Source: [Clostridium] saccharolyticum WM1
GTDB lineage: Bacteria; Bacillota; Clostridia; Lachnospirales; Lachnospiraceae
Length of the DNA stretch: 64,000 nucleotides
Assembly (NCBI RefSeq): GCF_000144625.1
Contig: NC_014376.1
Location: 2,046,001-2,110,000, forward strand
Reading direction: 5' to 3'
Shown here: positions 8,157 through 17,260 of the stretch, in pieces
Layout of the letters: each line of letters begins with the position of its first letter
Position numbering within the stretch: the first letter of the stretch is position 1
Notes under the pieces: generated by a model
Databases searched by the model: none
Seen by the model: only the letters and a program-made list of their open reading frames with translations
Told to the model about the DNA's origin: nothing
Position numbers and translations under genes: made by a program

Positions 8157-10139
8157 ATGGATTATTTATTATATCTGATTCCGGTAATAGGAATATTAAG
8201 CCTGATTTTTGCATTTTATCTGGCATCAAAAGTGTCTAAACAAGAAGCCGGCAATAAAAAGATGAGGGAAATCGCTGAAGCAATCAGCGAAGGGGCCGCG
8301 GCTTTTCTGACCGCAGAATATAAGATATTGGTTATATTTGTTGTTGTATTATTTCTTTTCGTTGGTTTTGGAATCGGGAATTGGCTGACTGCTGTATGTT
8401 TTGTAGCAGGTGCTGTTTTTTCGACTCTTGCTGGTTATTTTGGTATGAATGTAGCAACAAAAGCAAATGTCAGAACTGCAAATGCTGCAAAAGAAGGCGG
8501 TATGAACAAAGCTCTTTCCATTGCTTTTTCCGGAGGAGCTGTCATGGGGATGTGTGTGGCCGGACTGGGTGTTCTTGGAGTAAGCGGTATTTATGCCTTG
8601 ACAAAAAATTCAGATATTCTATTTGGGTTTAGTCTGGGAGCGTCTTCCATTGCGTTGTTTGCCCGCGTAGGCGGAGGAATCTATACGAAAGCAGCTGATG
8701 TGGGAGCAGATCTGGTTGGAAAGGTAGAAGCAGGAATTCCGGAAGACGATCCCAGGAACCCGGCTGTGATAGCAGATAATGTGGGGGATAACGTAGGGGA
8801 TGTGGCTGGAATGGGAGCTGACTTATTTGAGTCCTATGTGGGTTCACTGGCTTCTGCATTGACATTAGGGCTAATGTATGAAAATGCTGCAGGTGCGCTT
8901 TATCCCCTTTCAGTGGCGGCCCTGGGTTTATTAGCTTCTATAGTAGCCACCTTTTTCGTAAAAGGAGATGAGAAGTCAAGTCCCCACAAAGCATTGAAAA
9001 TGGGAAGCTATGTATCCTCCCTTTTGGTGGTAGTGTTTTCCCTGGCCTTAAGTAAGCGTTTCTTTGATAATTACAATGGAGCCATAGCGGTTATAGCAGG
9101 ACTCGTTGTCGGTATATTGATCGGAGTTATCACGGAAATATATACCTCTGCCGATTATCGGTTTGTAAAAAAAATAGGGGAGCAGTCGGAAACCGGAACA
9201 GCGACTACGATTATAAGCGGTATTGCGGTTGGTATGCGGTCGACTTCAATGCCGTTGATTCTGATCTGTATTGGTATTTTTTTATCTTATCAGGCCTGTG
9301 GTTTATATGGGATCGCCTTGGCTGCCGTTGGGATGCTTTCCACAACAGGTATTACGGTGGCTGTGGATGCCTATGGTCCCATTGCTGATAATGCAGGAGG
9401 TATTGCTGAAATGTCCGGCCTTGATAAAACCGTCCGTGAGATAACCGATAAGCTGGATTCCGTAGGAAACACAACCGCAGCTATGGGGAAAGGCTTTGCT
9501 ATCGGATCTGCAGCACTGACTTCACTGGCACTTTTTGTTTCCTATGCTGAGGCGGTGAAACTGAAAACCATTGATATTTTAGATTATCGTGTTATTATTG
9601 GATTGTTTATCGGGGGCATGCTTCCATTTCTGTTTTCTTCAATGACCATGGAATCTGTGTCAAAGGCGGCTTACAGAATGATAGAAGAGGTTCGAAGACA
9701 GTTTAAGGAAAAGCCCGGAATCATGGAAGGAACGGAAAAGCCGGACTATGCTTCTTGTGTTGCCATCTCAACAAAAGCGGCTTTGAAAGAGATGCTTTTA
9801 CCAGGCATTATGGCTGTGGCAGCCCCCTTAGGAGTAGGAATACTCCTTGGAACCCAGTCCTTAGGCGGCATGCTGGCAGGTTCCCTGGTAACTGGCGTAT
9901 TGCTGGCAATCTTTATGTCCAATGCCGGAGGTGCCTGGGATAACGCAAAAAAGCATATTGAAACAGGGTACCATGGGGGCAAGGGCAGTGAGGCACATAA
10001 AGCTTCGGTAGTAGGCGATACCGTGGGGGATCCATTTAAAGACACCTCCGGACCTTCCATCAATATACTCATAAAGCTTATGACAGTAGTGGCTTTGGTA
10101 TTTGCCCCGTTGTTTATTGCAATTGGAGGAATATTATAA
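8157..10139 (+). CDS. hppA: Membrane-bound ion-pumping pyrophosphatase, K+-dependent type
   Basis: A 660-residue polytopic protein (about 15-16 membrane segments) that couples hydrolysis of pyrophosphate to H+ or Na+ export. Conserved active-site motifs are present: [20 protein letters not shown] (around 195-215), [16 protein letters not shown] (around 405) and [15 protein letters not shown] near the C-terminus. The [10 protein letters not shown] motif has Ala and Gly where K+-independent enzymes have Lys and Thr, which in this family marks the K+-dependent subfamily that includes Na+ pumps. Which ion is moved cannot be settled by eye. AAGGAG is six bases before the ATG. Confidence 0.96.
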   Translation: MDYLLYLIPVIGILSLIFAFYLASKVSKQEAGNKKMREIAEAISEGAAAFLTAEYKILVIFVVVLFLFVGFGIGNWLTAVCFVAGAVFSTLAGYFGMNVATKANVRTANAAKEGGMNKALSIAFSGGAVMGMCVAGLGVLGVSGIYALTKNSDILFGFSLGASSIALFARVGGGIYTKAADVGADLVGKVEAGIPEDDPRNPAVIADNVGDNVGDVAGMGADLFESYVGSLASALTLGLMYENAAGALYPLSVAALGLLASIVATFFVKGDEKSSPHKALKMGSYVSSLLVVVFSLALSKRFFDNYNGAIAVIAGLVVGILIGVITEIYTSADYRFVKKIGEQSETGTATTIISGIAVGMRSTSMPLILICIGIFLSYQACGLYGIALAAVGMLSTTGITVAVDAYGPIADNAGGIAEMSGLDKTVREITDKLDSVGNTTAAMGKGFAIGSAALTSLALFVSYAEAVKLKTIDILDYRVIIGLFIGGMLPFLFSSMTMESVSKAAYRMIEEVRRQFKEKPGIMEGTEKPDYASCVAISTKAALKEMLLPGIMAVAAPLGVGILLGTQSLGGMLAGSLVTGVLLAIFMSNAGGAWDNAKKHIETGYHGGKGSEAHKASVVGDTVGDPFKDTSGPSINILIKLMTVVALVFAPLFIAIGGIL

Positions 10140-10198
10140 TAAATATGAAAAAAGAAAAAAATGAACAAAAGGGGAGAAATTGAAGGGCAGGTAATATC

Positions 10199-10237
10199 GA
10201 AAAACAGGGCTTCTGAATTTTCAGGGCCTTGTTTTTT
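10199..10237 (+). terminator. Probable terminator after hppA
   Basis: Imperfect stem (AACA..GGC..CTGA against TCAG..GCC..TTGTT) followed by six T residues at 10232-10237. Confidence 0.6.
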
Positions 10238-10255
10238 ATTTCCGCAGCTTTTTAG

Positions 10256-10384
10256 TGTCCAAAGGCCACCCATGGACTCTCCGGAAAGATCAATAAGGAA
10301 ATTCAGGACATATGCGGAAGGTATGCAGATGAATCCTTGGATCGGGCCAGGGAGTATGCGGTTGAATTTGAAATAGAAAGATAA
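10256..10384 (+). pseudogene. Possible gene remnant (3' end of an unknown gene)
   Basis: A 42-codon open stretch without a start codon but with protein-like content: charged and helical, including [16 protein letters not shown] followed by a region rich in Asp, Glu, Arg and Tyr, ending in TAA at 10382. It lies between the hppA terminator and the next promoter, where no gene is expected. I do not recognise the family; it may be chance. Confidence 0.25.
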
Positions 10385-10418
10385 TAACTCTCCATTATAA
10401 CACCAGACCATAAAACCA

Positions 10419-10427
10419 TGATATAAT
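10419..10427 (+). promoter_or_regulatory. Extended -10 promoter of the MerR-like gene
   Basis: TGATATAAT: consensus -10 with the TGn extension. There is no good -35 at the normal spacing. The motif AACACCAGAC lies just upstream (10399-10408) and recurs at the end of the gene. Confidence 0.65.
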
Positions 10428-10456
10428 AGGACACAGAATGGTGGTGATAGAAACGA

Positions 10457-11224
10457 TTGAATACTTACAAGACATCTGAAATAGCACGCAGCATAGGAAT
10501 CCATCCCAATACGGTACGCCTTTATGAGGAGCTTGGTCTTATACCCAAGCCGGAGAGAAGAGCAAATGGCTATCGCGTATTTACGGATTTTCATATGGAA
10601 CAGATTAAGTTTGCAAGAATTGCCCTAAAGGTTGAAGTTCTGCAAAATGGACTGAGAAAGGAAGCAATCGATATTATTAAAACCTCAGCAGCCGGAAATT
10701 TCAGCAAAGCCATCCAGTTGACGGAACAATATCTGCAGCAGATAAGAAATGAGCAAAGAAATGCAGAAGAAGCCATTGAGATCACCGTAAAGCTGCTATC
10801 AGGGGACGGCCAGGAAGAAAAAAGTGATACTTTGGTATTAACCAGAAAAGAAACAGCCGATTATTTAAAGATTTCAATGGATGCTTTAAGAAATTGGGAG
10901 ATGAACGGCCTGATGACGATTAAACGAAAACAAAACGGTTACCGGGTCTATAGGGATGAAGACATCCGGCGGCTCAAAATCATACGTTCCCTGCGCTGTG
11001 CCAATTATTCCCTTTCGGCAATATTGCGGATGTTAAATATCTTGTCCCAGGATCCACAGGCAAATATCCGGCAAGTGATCGATACTCCGGGCGAAGACGA
11101 CGATATTATTTCCGTATGCGATAAGCTTCTTACCTCTTTGCAATATGCTGAAGAAAATGCAAAAGCCATGTTGGCTCATCTTGAGAAAATGCAAAAGCAA
11201 TTTCATACAAACCCTACACTTTAA
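10457..11224 (+). CDS. Regulator with two MerR-type HTH domains
   Basis: A 255-residue regulator. Residues 4-43 form one MerR winged helix ([24 protein letters not shown]), residues about 50-118 are helical, and residues 128-195 form a second MerR-like DNA-binding domain ([20 protein letters not shown] with [10 protein letters not shown]). Usual MerR proteins have one such domain plus a coiled coil. The start is a TTG at 10457, placed nine bases after GGTGGTGA. It precedes a two-gene ABC exporter on the same strand and is likely its regulator. No metal-binding cysteine pattern is visible, so the inducer is unknown. Confidence 0.82.
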   Translation: MNTYKTSEIARSIGIHPNTVRLYEELGLIPKPERRANGYRVFTDFHMEQIKFARIALKVEVLQNGLRKEAIDIIKTSAAGNFSKAIQLTEQYLQQIRNEQRNAEEAIEITVKLLSGDGQEEKSDTLVLTRKETADYLKISMDALRNWEMNGLMTIKRKQNGYRVYRDEDIRRLKIIRSLRCANYSLSAILRMLNILSQDPQANIRQVIDTPGEDDDIISVCDKLLTSLQYAEENAKAMLAHLEKMQKQFHTNPTL

Positions 11225-11255
11225 CACCAGACTTTAATCTGGTGTTATTCTTTTT
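11223..11255 (+). terminator. Hairpin/terminator at the end of the MerR-like gene
   Basis: Arms AACACCAGA (11223-11231) and TCTGGTGTT (11238-11246) with a 6-base loop, then ATTCTTTTT. It begins inside the stop codon. The left arm repeats the motif found at the gene's own promoter. Confidence 0.65.
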
Positions 11256-11286
11256 ACGAAAAAAGAAAACAGGAGGGATTAATTAC

Positions 11287-12018
11287 ATGGAAACAACCAT
11301 TGAAGTAAAAGGGCTGTGCAAGTCTTACGGCCAGGTCAAAGCGGTAGAGAATATAAATATCTCAATTTGCCGCGGAGAGGTTTTTGGTTTGCTGGGAGCC
11401 AATGGCGCAGGGAAAAGCACTGCAATCGAGTGTATCCTGGGAACCAAAAAACAGGATCGGGGATTGATATCTATTTTGGGAATGGATCCCCGGAAAGACC
11501 GGAAAAAACTTTATGAAAGAGTTGGAGTTCAATTTCAGGAAGCCAACTATCAGGACAAAATCAGGGTGGATGAGCTTTGCGAATTGACTTCTTCCCTTTA
11601 CAAAGACACCCAGGACTATGGTGAGCTTCTTCATCAGTTCGGACTTTCGGACAAATTGGATAGCCTGGTCAGTGAACTATCCGGAGGTCAGAAGCAGCGG
11701 CTTTTTATTGCGCTTGCCCTGATCCCCAACCCGGAAGTGGTATTTTTCGATGAGCTGACAACAGGGCTTGATGCCAGGGCACGGCGGGACGTATGGAAGA
11801 GCCTTTCACAGCTAAAGGCGAAGGGGATTACCATTTTTCTGACCTCTCATTTTATGGATGAGGTAGAAGTCCTTTGTGACAAAATCATGATACTGAAAAA
11901 CGGGGAGAGCATATTCTGCGGTACGATTCAGGAAGCGGTTGCAGCAAGCCCTTATGAAACATTGGAAGACGCATATCTTTGGTATACCCACAGGGAGGGT
12001 GAATATGAAAACATTTAA
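11287..12018 (+). CDS. ABC exporter ATP-binding protein
   Basis: A 243-residue single-domain ATPase of the drug/lipid exporter group. It has Walker A GANGAGKST, signature LSGGQKQRL, Walker B VVFFDELTTGLD (a variant of DEPT) and the H-loop TSHFMDE. The ATG at 11287 is nine bases after AGGAGGGA, better than any upstream start. Its stop overlaps the permease gene by 14 bases, so the two form a translationally coupled exporter, probably controlled by the upstream double-MerR protein. The substrate cannot be told. Confidence 0.9.
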   Translation: METTIEVKGLCKSYGQVKAVENINISICRGEVFGLLGANGAGKSTAIECILGTKKQDRGLISILGMDPRKDRKKLYERVGVQFQEANYQDKIRVDELCELTSSLYKDTQDYGELLHQFGLSDKLDSLVSELSGGQKQRLFIALALIPNPEVVFFDELTTGLDARARRDVWKSLSQLKAKGITIFLTSHFMDEVEVLCDKIMILKNGESIFCGTIQEAVAASPYETLEDAYLWYTHREGEYENI

Positions 12019-12748
12019 AACATTACTTAAAATTGAAGGAAAGCTGTCTGTTCGCGGGATGGATATGTTTATTTTTGCCATCTGCATGCCTGTTGTGGCT
12101 GTAATTATATTAGGAGGAGTTTTTGGTGACAAGCCGGCTTTTGACGGCGCTGATTATACATTTCTGGAGCAGTCCTTTGGTGCCGTATCTGCCATTGCCA
12201 TTTGTGCAGGCGGTGTCATGGGCCTTCCTCTGGTTATTTCTGATTACCGAAGCAGAAAGATATTGAAACGGTTTAAGGTAACACCTGCTGCTCCCGCCCT
12301 TATCCTGGTGGTACAAGTGGTTATTTATGCTCTTTATTCCATTGCTTCCCTTATCCTGGTATACACAACAGGGATGATATTTTTCGGATATCAGTTTAAA
12401 GGCTCATGGCTTCAGTTCCTGGGAGCATACATTCTTGTCATGCTGTCCATGTTCAGCATTGGGCTTTTGGTGGGGGGAATTGCTCCCAACACGAAAATAG
12501 CCGGTGCCGCTGCCAGTCTGCTATACTTTCCAATGCTGATTTTTTCAGGTGCAACTCTTCCTTACGAGGTGATGCCTGCTGCATTTCAGAAAGCAGCGGA
12601 TATACTGCCTCTGACACAGGGAATTAAACTTCTAAAAGCTGCTTCCCTGGGGCTGCCTCTTGGGGAGGTTTTCCTGCCGGTTATAATAATGCTTGTTATT
12701 GGAGCGGTATGCATCACCATTTCCCTCCGATTCTTTCGGTGGGAATGA
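12005..12748 (+). CDS. ABC-2 type exporter permease
   Basis: A 247-residue membrane protein with six hydrophobic segments and the layout of ABC-2 permeases: a cytoplasmic N-terminus, a first segment at about 20-40, a sizeable loop, and a late conserved region LLYFPMLIFSGATLPYEVMP (about 176-196) typical of the family. The ATG at 12005 follows GGGAGGG and overlaps the ATPase stop. No clear terminator follows. Confidence 0.87.
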   Translation: MKTFKTLLKIEGKLSVRGMDMFIFAICMPVVAVIILGGVFGDKPAFDGADYTFLEQSFGAVSAIAICAGGVMGLPLVISDYRSRKILKRFKVTPAAPALILVVQVVIYALYSIASLILVYTTGMIFFGYQFKGSWLQFLGAYILVMLSMFSIGLLVGGIAPNTKIAGAAASLLYFPMLIFSGATLPYEVMPAAFQKAADILPLTQGIKLLKAASLGLPLGEVFLPVIIMLVIGAVCITISLRFFRWE

Positions 12749-12839
12749 CAAATGGCATCAAGCAGCTTAAGGAAATGAAACCCATCCGAAAATTATGCCT
12801 GCTTTTCTTTTAACACTACTTCCTTCACCCGGATGAACA

Positions 12840-12848
12840 TGTTATAAT
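12840..12848 (+). promoter_or_regulatory. Extended -10 promoter of the two-component operon
   Basis: TGTTATAAT, consensus -10 with TGn extension, 34 bases before the start codon of the response regulator. The -35 region is poor, which suggests an activator or reliance on the extended -10. Confidence 0.6.
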
Positions 12849-12881
12849 GGCAGAAGAAACGGGGACAGCAGGGGGATAAAC

Positions 12882-14489
12882 ATGTTAAAAGTATTAATAG
12901 CAGACGATGAAGAAAAAATCTGCCAGCTGATCGAGAAGCTGATCGACTGGCAGGCACTTGATATGAAACTATGCGGTGTGGCCAATAATGGGATCGAGGC
13001 ACTTGAAAAAATCGAAGCTCTTTCTCCGGATGTGGTGATAACGGATATCCGGATGCCAGGGTACGACGGCCTGGACCTGGTGAAGAAGACCAGGGAACTG
13101 AATGTAGGTGTGGAATTCGTAATCATCAGCGGATACCGTCATTTTGAATATGCACAGACGGCAATCAAGTATGGCGTCAGCGATTATTTGCTGAAACCAA
13201 TTAAAAAGCAGGAGCTGACTGAAACTCTTGAAAAATTAAGAGAGAGGTACTATGAAAAAAATGAACAGCTGACCTTTGAAGAACGGGTCAGGCTTGCAAG
13301 AAAAAGTGACGCGGAACGGCTGCGGACCACCTGGTTTTCCGGTGTTCTTTACAGGGACAGGAGCGAACAGGATTGTTTCGTCCTGGAAGAGATCAACAAG
13401 CAGTATTATTATCAGTTAAAGCCAGGGTGCTTCCAGATTGTCTGTGTGAAATTTGACGGAATGTCCATGCCAGATGAGAAAAACCTGGAATTTCTGACAG
13501 AGAAGACAACTCAGATTGCGGATCAGATGCTGAAAGGCCAGGTATATGACTGGGAATTATATGTGGAAAACAGTCATATTTATTTATTCCTGAACTATGG
13601 AGAGGAAAGCAGGAAGCTCATCCGCAGACAATGTAAAAATATATTAAATGAGCTTGCGGTGCTGGAATCCATTCTGGAAGGGCTTCGGGTGACCATAGGC
13701 TTTGGTACGCCCGTATGGGAAGTGACCCAGCTAAGGGCTTCCCTCAAATCAGCCAGACATCTGGTGGAACAGCGGCTGGTTGCAGGAAACGGCAAGCTTT
13801 TGGAGGGAGAGCTGCGCAGCTCTTTCCATCTGGCATCAAGCCGGTGGTTCACCCAGTTTAACCAGAATATGAATACGGCCCTGGAAAGCCTGGACCGGCA
13901 GCAGGTAGGAGACTGTCTTTTGAAGCTGAAGGAAGGGCTATTGGAGCAGCCGGATATGACAGGGCATGAAATTTTGCAGATGTGCCGGGAGGTATGCAAC
14001 CTTTACCTGTTTTTCATGAAAAATCATAAGATCCCCATTGAGCAGAATTTTATGGAACGGTTTAATCAGGGGGTAGAATTTTGTTCCTCTGCCAGAGAAG
14101 TTCTGCGATACCTTATTAAGGAGATCTCCGTTTCCTATGATAAGGCCGTAGCCGGAAAGATGCAGGAAAATAACCGTCCGATCCGTATGGCAAAAAAATA
14201 CATCAGAGATCATTTCAAGGAGGCCATCACCTTAGAGACGGTCAGCGAAGTGGCCGGATTCAATCCCACCTATTTCAGCTCCTTATTTAAAAAGGAGACA
14301 GGAAAGAACTTTCTGGAGTTTTTATCTGAGGTGCGTATGGAGCAGGCCAAAAGCCTGTTAAAGGAAACGAATCTAAGCGTTGCTTCCATATGCGGAGAAG
14401 TTGGATACAGCGATGTTAAATATTTTACAAAAAACTTTACAAAATATTCCGGATTAAAGCCTAATGAATACCGGAAGCTTTATTCCTGA
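12882..14489 (+). CDS. YesN-type response regulator (receiver plus AraC HTH)
   Basis: A 535-residue regulator. Residues 1-120 are a receiver domain with acidic pocket DDE (8-10), phospho-acceptor Asp55 (VVITDIRMPG) and Lys in LLKPIKK. A long middle region of about 300 residues has no clear motif. The last 100 residues are an AraC-type double HTH (RDHFKEAITLETVSEVAGFN...GLKPNEYRK). Such proteins usually activate a sugar uptake operon next door. GGGGGA precedes the ATG. It is followed after 17 bases by its likely sensor kinase. Confidence 0.92.
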   Translation: MLKVLIADDEEKICQLIEKLIDWQALDMKLCGVANNGIEALEKIEALSPDVVITDIRMPGYDGLDLVKKTRELNVGVEFVIISGYRHFEYAQTAIKYGVSDYLLKPIKKQELTETLEKLRERYYEKNEQLTFEERVRLARKSDAERLRTTWFSGVLYRDRSEQDCFVLEEINKQYYYQLKPGCFQIVCVKFDGMSMPDEKNLEFLTEKTTQIADQMLKGQVYDWELYVENSHIYLFLNYGEESRKLIRRQCKNILNELAVLESILEGLRVTIGFGTPVWEVTQLRASLKSARHLVEQRLVAGNGKLLEGELRSSFHLASSRWFTQFNQNMNTALESLDRQQVGDCLLKLKEGLLEQPDMTGHEILQMCREVCNLYLFFMKNHKIPIEQNFMERFNQGVEFCSSAREVLRYLIKEISVSYDKAVAGKMQENNRPIRMAKKYIRDHFKEAITLETVSEVAGFNPTYFSSLFKKETGKNFLEFLSEVRMEQAKSLLKETNLSVASICGEVGYSDVKYFTKNFTKYSGLKPNEYRKLYS

Positions 14490-14506
14490 CAGGAAGGAGA
14501 TCTAAC

Positions 14507-15526
14507 ATGAAGGAAAAGTTACGGTTTCTGTCTGCCAGAGTGATTCTTCTCTTGTCAGGCCTTTTTCTTGGTTTCCTGCTTTTACTTGGATATGCCTTTT
14601 ATTTAACCATGGGGCGCCCGGAACAAATGTGGCTTTTACTTGCCGCCTCAGTTCTGATCGCGCTGTTCATTTATTGCGGGTATTACGGGATCTATAAGCC
14701 TATGGAGGAGACAAAAAGGGTGGAGCGGCAGTTTGCCTCCGGCAGCGTTTTAAATGATATATTTAAAATACGTTATCCCTATGACCCGGAATCAGAACAG
14801 GTAAATCAAAGGTTTTTTGAGATGCTGGGAACCAGGGAGCTGATTAATGTATCAAAGAAACAGGCGGAATATCTGGCTCTTCAAAACCAGATCAATCCCC
14901 ACTTCCTATACAACACCCTGGAGGGAATACGGAGTGAGGCACTGACCCTGGGAGTTGACAGCATAGCAGAGATGACCGAGGCCCTTGCTACCTTTTTCCG
15001 CTATACCATTTCCAATGTTGACCATTTGGTGAACTTAGAGGATGAGCTTGCAAATATTGAGAACTATTATTACATCCAACAATTCCGCTTCGGAAAAAAA
15101 TTACAGTTAAGCATCCAGTATGCTTTTTCCGAGGAACTGGATGAAATGGAGATCCTGCAATACCGCCTGCCCAAGCTGACCCTTCAGCCGGTGGTTGAAA
15201 ACTCCATCTATCATGGCATAGAGCGGAAAATAGGAGAAGGGCATCTGATCATAAAGATCTCGGTGACGGATACCAGGCTGATCATCAAGGTGTCTGATGA
15301 CGGGCTTGGCATGGAGGCGGACAGGGTGACAAAGCTGAATGAAAAGCTGAAAAGCCTGTCCTTAGATGACGTTAACCCTGATATAGACCGGAAAGGCGGC
15401 ATTGCAATCCAGAATGTCAACAACAGGATCAAGCTGCTTTTTGGAGAAGAATATGGTATTTATGTCTACAGCCAGGTAGAGGCGGGGACTGATGTGGAAA
15501 TATCCCTTCCCCTGGTAAAGGACTGA
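14507..15526 (+). CDS. YesM-like sensor kinase with almost no extracellular domain
   Basis: A 339-residue histidine kinase of the His_kinase/PF06580 type. Two membrane segments (about 8-33 and 38-60) are joined by only a few residues (GRPEQMW), so the usual ligand-binding ectodomain is missing. The cytoplasmic part has the phospho-acceptor motif ALQNQINPHFLYNTLEG and a C-terminal ATPase with N-box VVENSIYHGIE and G-box DDGLGM. It phosphorylates the preceding regulator, presumably. Without an ectodomain it needs another protein as the sensor; the next gene is a candidate. Confidence 0.9.
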   Translation: MKEKLRFLSARVILLLSGLFLGFLLLLGYAFYLTMGRPEQMWLLLAASVLIALFIYCGYYGIYKPMEETKRVERQFASGSVLNDIFKIRYPYDPESEQVNQRFFEMLGTRELINVSKKQAEYLALQNQINPHFLYNTLEGIRSEALTLGVDSIAEMTEALATFFRYTISNVDHLVNLEDELANIENYYYIQQFRFGKKLQLSIQYAFSEELDEMEILQYRLPKLTLQPVVENSIYHGIERKIGEGHLIIKISVTDTRLIIKVSDDGLGMEADRVTKLNEKLKSLSLDDVNPDIDRKGGIAIQNVNNRIKLLFGEEYGIYVYSQVEAGTDVEISLPLVKD

Positions 15527-15545
15527 CGGACAAAGAGGTGATGAG

Positions 15546-16991
15546 ATGAGAAAGGAAATACTCCGGCTGAATCATGTTACCCTGGAAGAAAACGGGGAGC
15601 GTTATCTGGATAATCTGGATTTTTATATTCTCCAGGGAGAGATTATGGGCTTCATTATATCCGATGCAAAGGGCTGTAACCAACTGATCCGTCTCATCTG
15701 CCATAATATTCCCATAAGCTTTGGCGGAGTTTATTATGAAGGGAACCGGGTAAATCATTATTCTCATCCGGATTTCACGGACAACCGGGTCTATGTCATC
15801 GAGGAGAGGGGAAGGCTCATAGATAGCCTGACCATATCGGATAACTTATTTGTCATGCGGAAGGGATTTAAAAAGTACATCATCAACCGCAGGGTGCTGG
15901 ATCATCAGGTGGAGCTTTTAATGGGGGCCCTTGGACTGTCCATTGATCCCAAGCGCAGGGTTTCTTCCTTAAATTCCTTTGAACGGTGTGTGACGGAGCT
16001 GTTAAAGGCGATTTTAACAGGGTGCCGGTTTATTATCCTGGACAGGGTAAGCAATTTTCTAAGCCAAATGGAGTTAAAGCAGTTTCAGGACATCATTCGC
16101 AAGCAGGCCGGGCGGGGGATCGCATTTCTATATATGGGAAACCACCATCAGGAGGTGTTTCAAATTGCGGACCGGGCGGCTCTGTTTCATCATGGGACCA
16201 TATGGAAGGTTTTCGAAAAAGAGGAGATGGTGGAAACGGCCCTTCAGCCTTATACCATATCCTTTGATTTATCCGGCAGCAGGATCCGGGAACCGATGGA
16301 GGAGGCTGTTCTAAAGCTGGAGGGAGTGCATTTGAGTGGGAAAGAGCTGGTTAGTTTTTCTCTGAAAAGAGGGGAATGTCTGATGATACTGGATACGGAT
16401 AACCAGACCTGGGAGCCTTTGGTGGAAGTTCTTTCCGGATGCAGGGGGATCAGCGGAGGAAGAATCTTTCTGGGAGATAGGATTTTTGCCGGAGAGGAGC
16501 CTAAGGACTTTTTTTCGGAAGGGGTAGCCGTTATCCCGGATGATCCATCAGAAACCTTCTTGTTTCAGGACATGAGTTATATGGAAAACCTGACCTTTCT
16601 TCTGGACCGGAAGGTGCGGCTTGGCAATATAAAGCGCAGCCATCTTCGCAGTGTGAATCAGGAATATAGAAAAAAGGCGGGACCCTGCATTGATGCGGCC
16701 AAGATCGATCATTTAAGCCTGCGGGAAAAATACGGACTGGCATATTACCGGATCCATCTGCTTCACCCGAAGGTCGTTGTATGTGTCCAGCCTCTGGCAA
16801 AGGGAGACATGTATTTAAGGCGTTATGTACTGGATCTGATCCAGGAACTGAAAAACAGCGGGATCTCGGTGCTTATTCTCACCAGCAACCTTGCAGATAA
16901 CATGGATGTATCGGACCGTATGATAATCCTTCAGGATGGAAAGGCGGCTGCGGAATATGGGAAAGAGGAATTTTATAAAGTAGGCTGGTAA
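15546..16991 (+). CDS. RbsA-like tandem ABC protein with lost ATPase motifs
   Basis: A 481-residue protein with the length and fold order of RbsA/MglA ATPases but with both nucleotide sites eroded. In the first half Walker A (expected GENGAGKST) reads ISDAKGCNQ (about 38-46), the signature reads LNSFERC (142-148), Walker B is IILDRVSN with Arg instead of Glu, and the H-loop His is replaced (YMGNHHQE). The second half likewise has LDTDNQTWE for Walker A and LSLREKYG for the signature. It probably cannot hydrolyse ATP. AGAGGTGATGAG precedes the ATG. It lies between a two-component pair and a complete sugar transporter, suggesting a sensory or regulatory role. Confidence 0.82.
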   Translation: MRKEILRLNHVTLEENGERYLDNLDFYILQGEIMGFIISDAKGCNQLIRLICHNIPISFGGVYYEGNRVNHYSHPDFTDNRVYVIEERGRLIDSLTISDNLFVMRKGFKKYIINRRVLDHQVELLMGALGLSIDPKRRVSSLNSFERCVTELLKAILTGCRFIILDRVSNFLSQMELKQFQDIIRKQAGRGIAFLYMGNHHQEVFQIADRAALFHHGTIWKVFEKEEMVETALQPYTISFDLSGSRIREPMEEAVLKLEGVHLSGKELVSFSLKRGECLMILDTDNQTWEPLVEVLSGCRGISGGRIFLGDRIFAGEEPKDFFSEGVAVIPDDPSETFLFQDMSYMENLTFLLDRKVRLGNIKRSHLRSVNQEYRKKAGPCIDAAKIDHLSLREKYGLAYYRIHLLHPKVVVCVQPLAKGDMYLRRYVLDLIQELKNSGISVLILTSNLADNMDVSDRMIILQDGKAAAEYGKEEFYKVGW

Positions 16992-17002
16992 CAAAAAGGA
17001 TT

Positions 17003-17027
17003 AACAGGCGGTTAGGCTGCCTGTTTT
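17003..17027 (+). terminator. Terminator after the ATPase-like gene
   Basis: AACAGGC (17003-17009) pairs with GCCTGTT (17019-17025), extended by a G-T and a G-C pair; a T-run follows. It separates the regulatory genes from the transporter genes. Confidence 0.75.
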
Positions 17028-17260
17028 TCATTTCCAAGACCTTTGACTGCCAAAGATTGCCCCCCTTAAACGGAAGAATCACCCCTACTATCCCTAAGCC
17101 GCCGGTGATATACTGAATACACAAGTTACAGATGCTGAATAAGACGCAGTTTGGCCTGGGGGCAGTTTTCACTGCTCCAAGAGAATATATTTTATCTGCC
17201 GGAAGATGAGTGGTATGGCCGGACTGTAACGAATTTAAGAGAAGTATGAGGGTGAGAGTT

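Noticed and set aside
10161..10376. 71-codon + strand frame after hppA
   Set aside because: Crosses the hppA terminator and has no domain; the neighbouring frame looks more protein-like and is reported as a remnant.
9746..10594. Leftward 282-codon frame under hppA and the MerR-like gene
   Set aside because: Mostly antisense to two well-supported genes and across their terminator and promoter; composition is not protein-like.
16992..17260. Riboswitch before the second sugar transporter
   Set aside because: Beyond the terminator at 17003-17027 I see no conserved aptamer core or paired helices.
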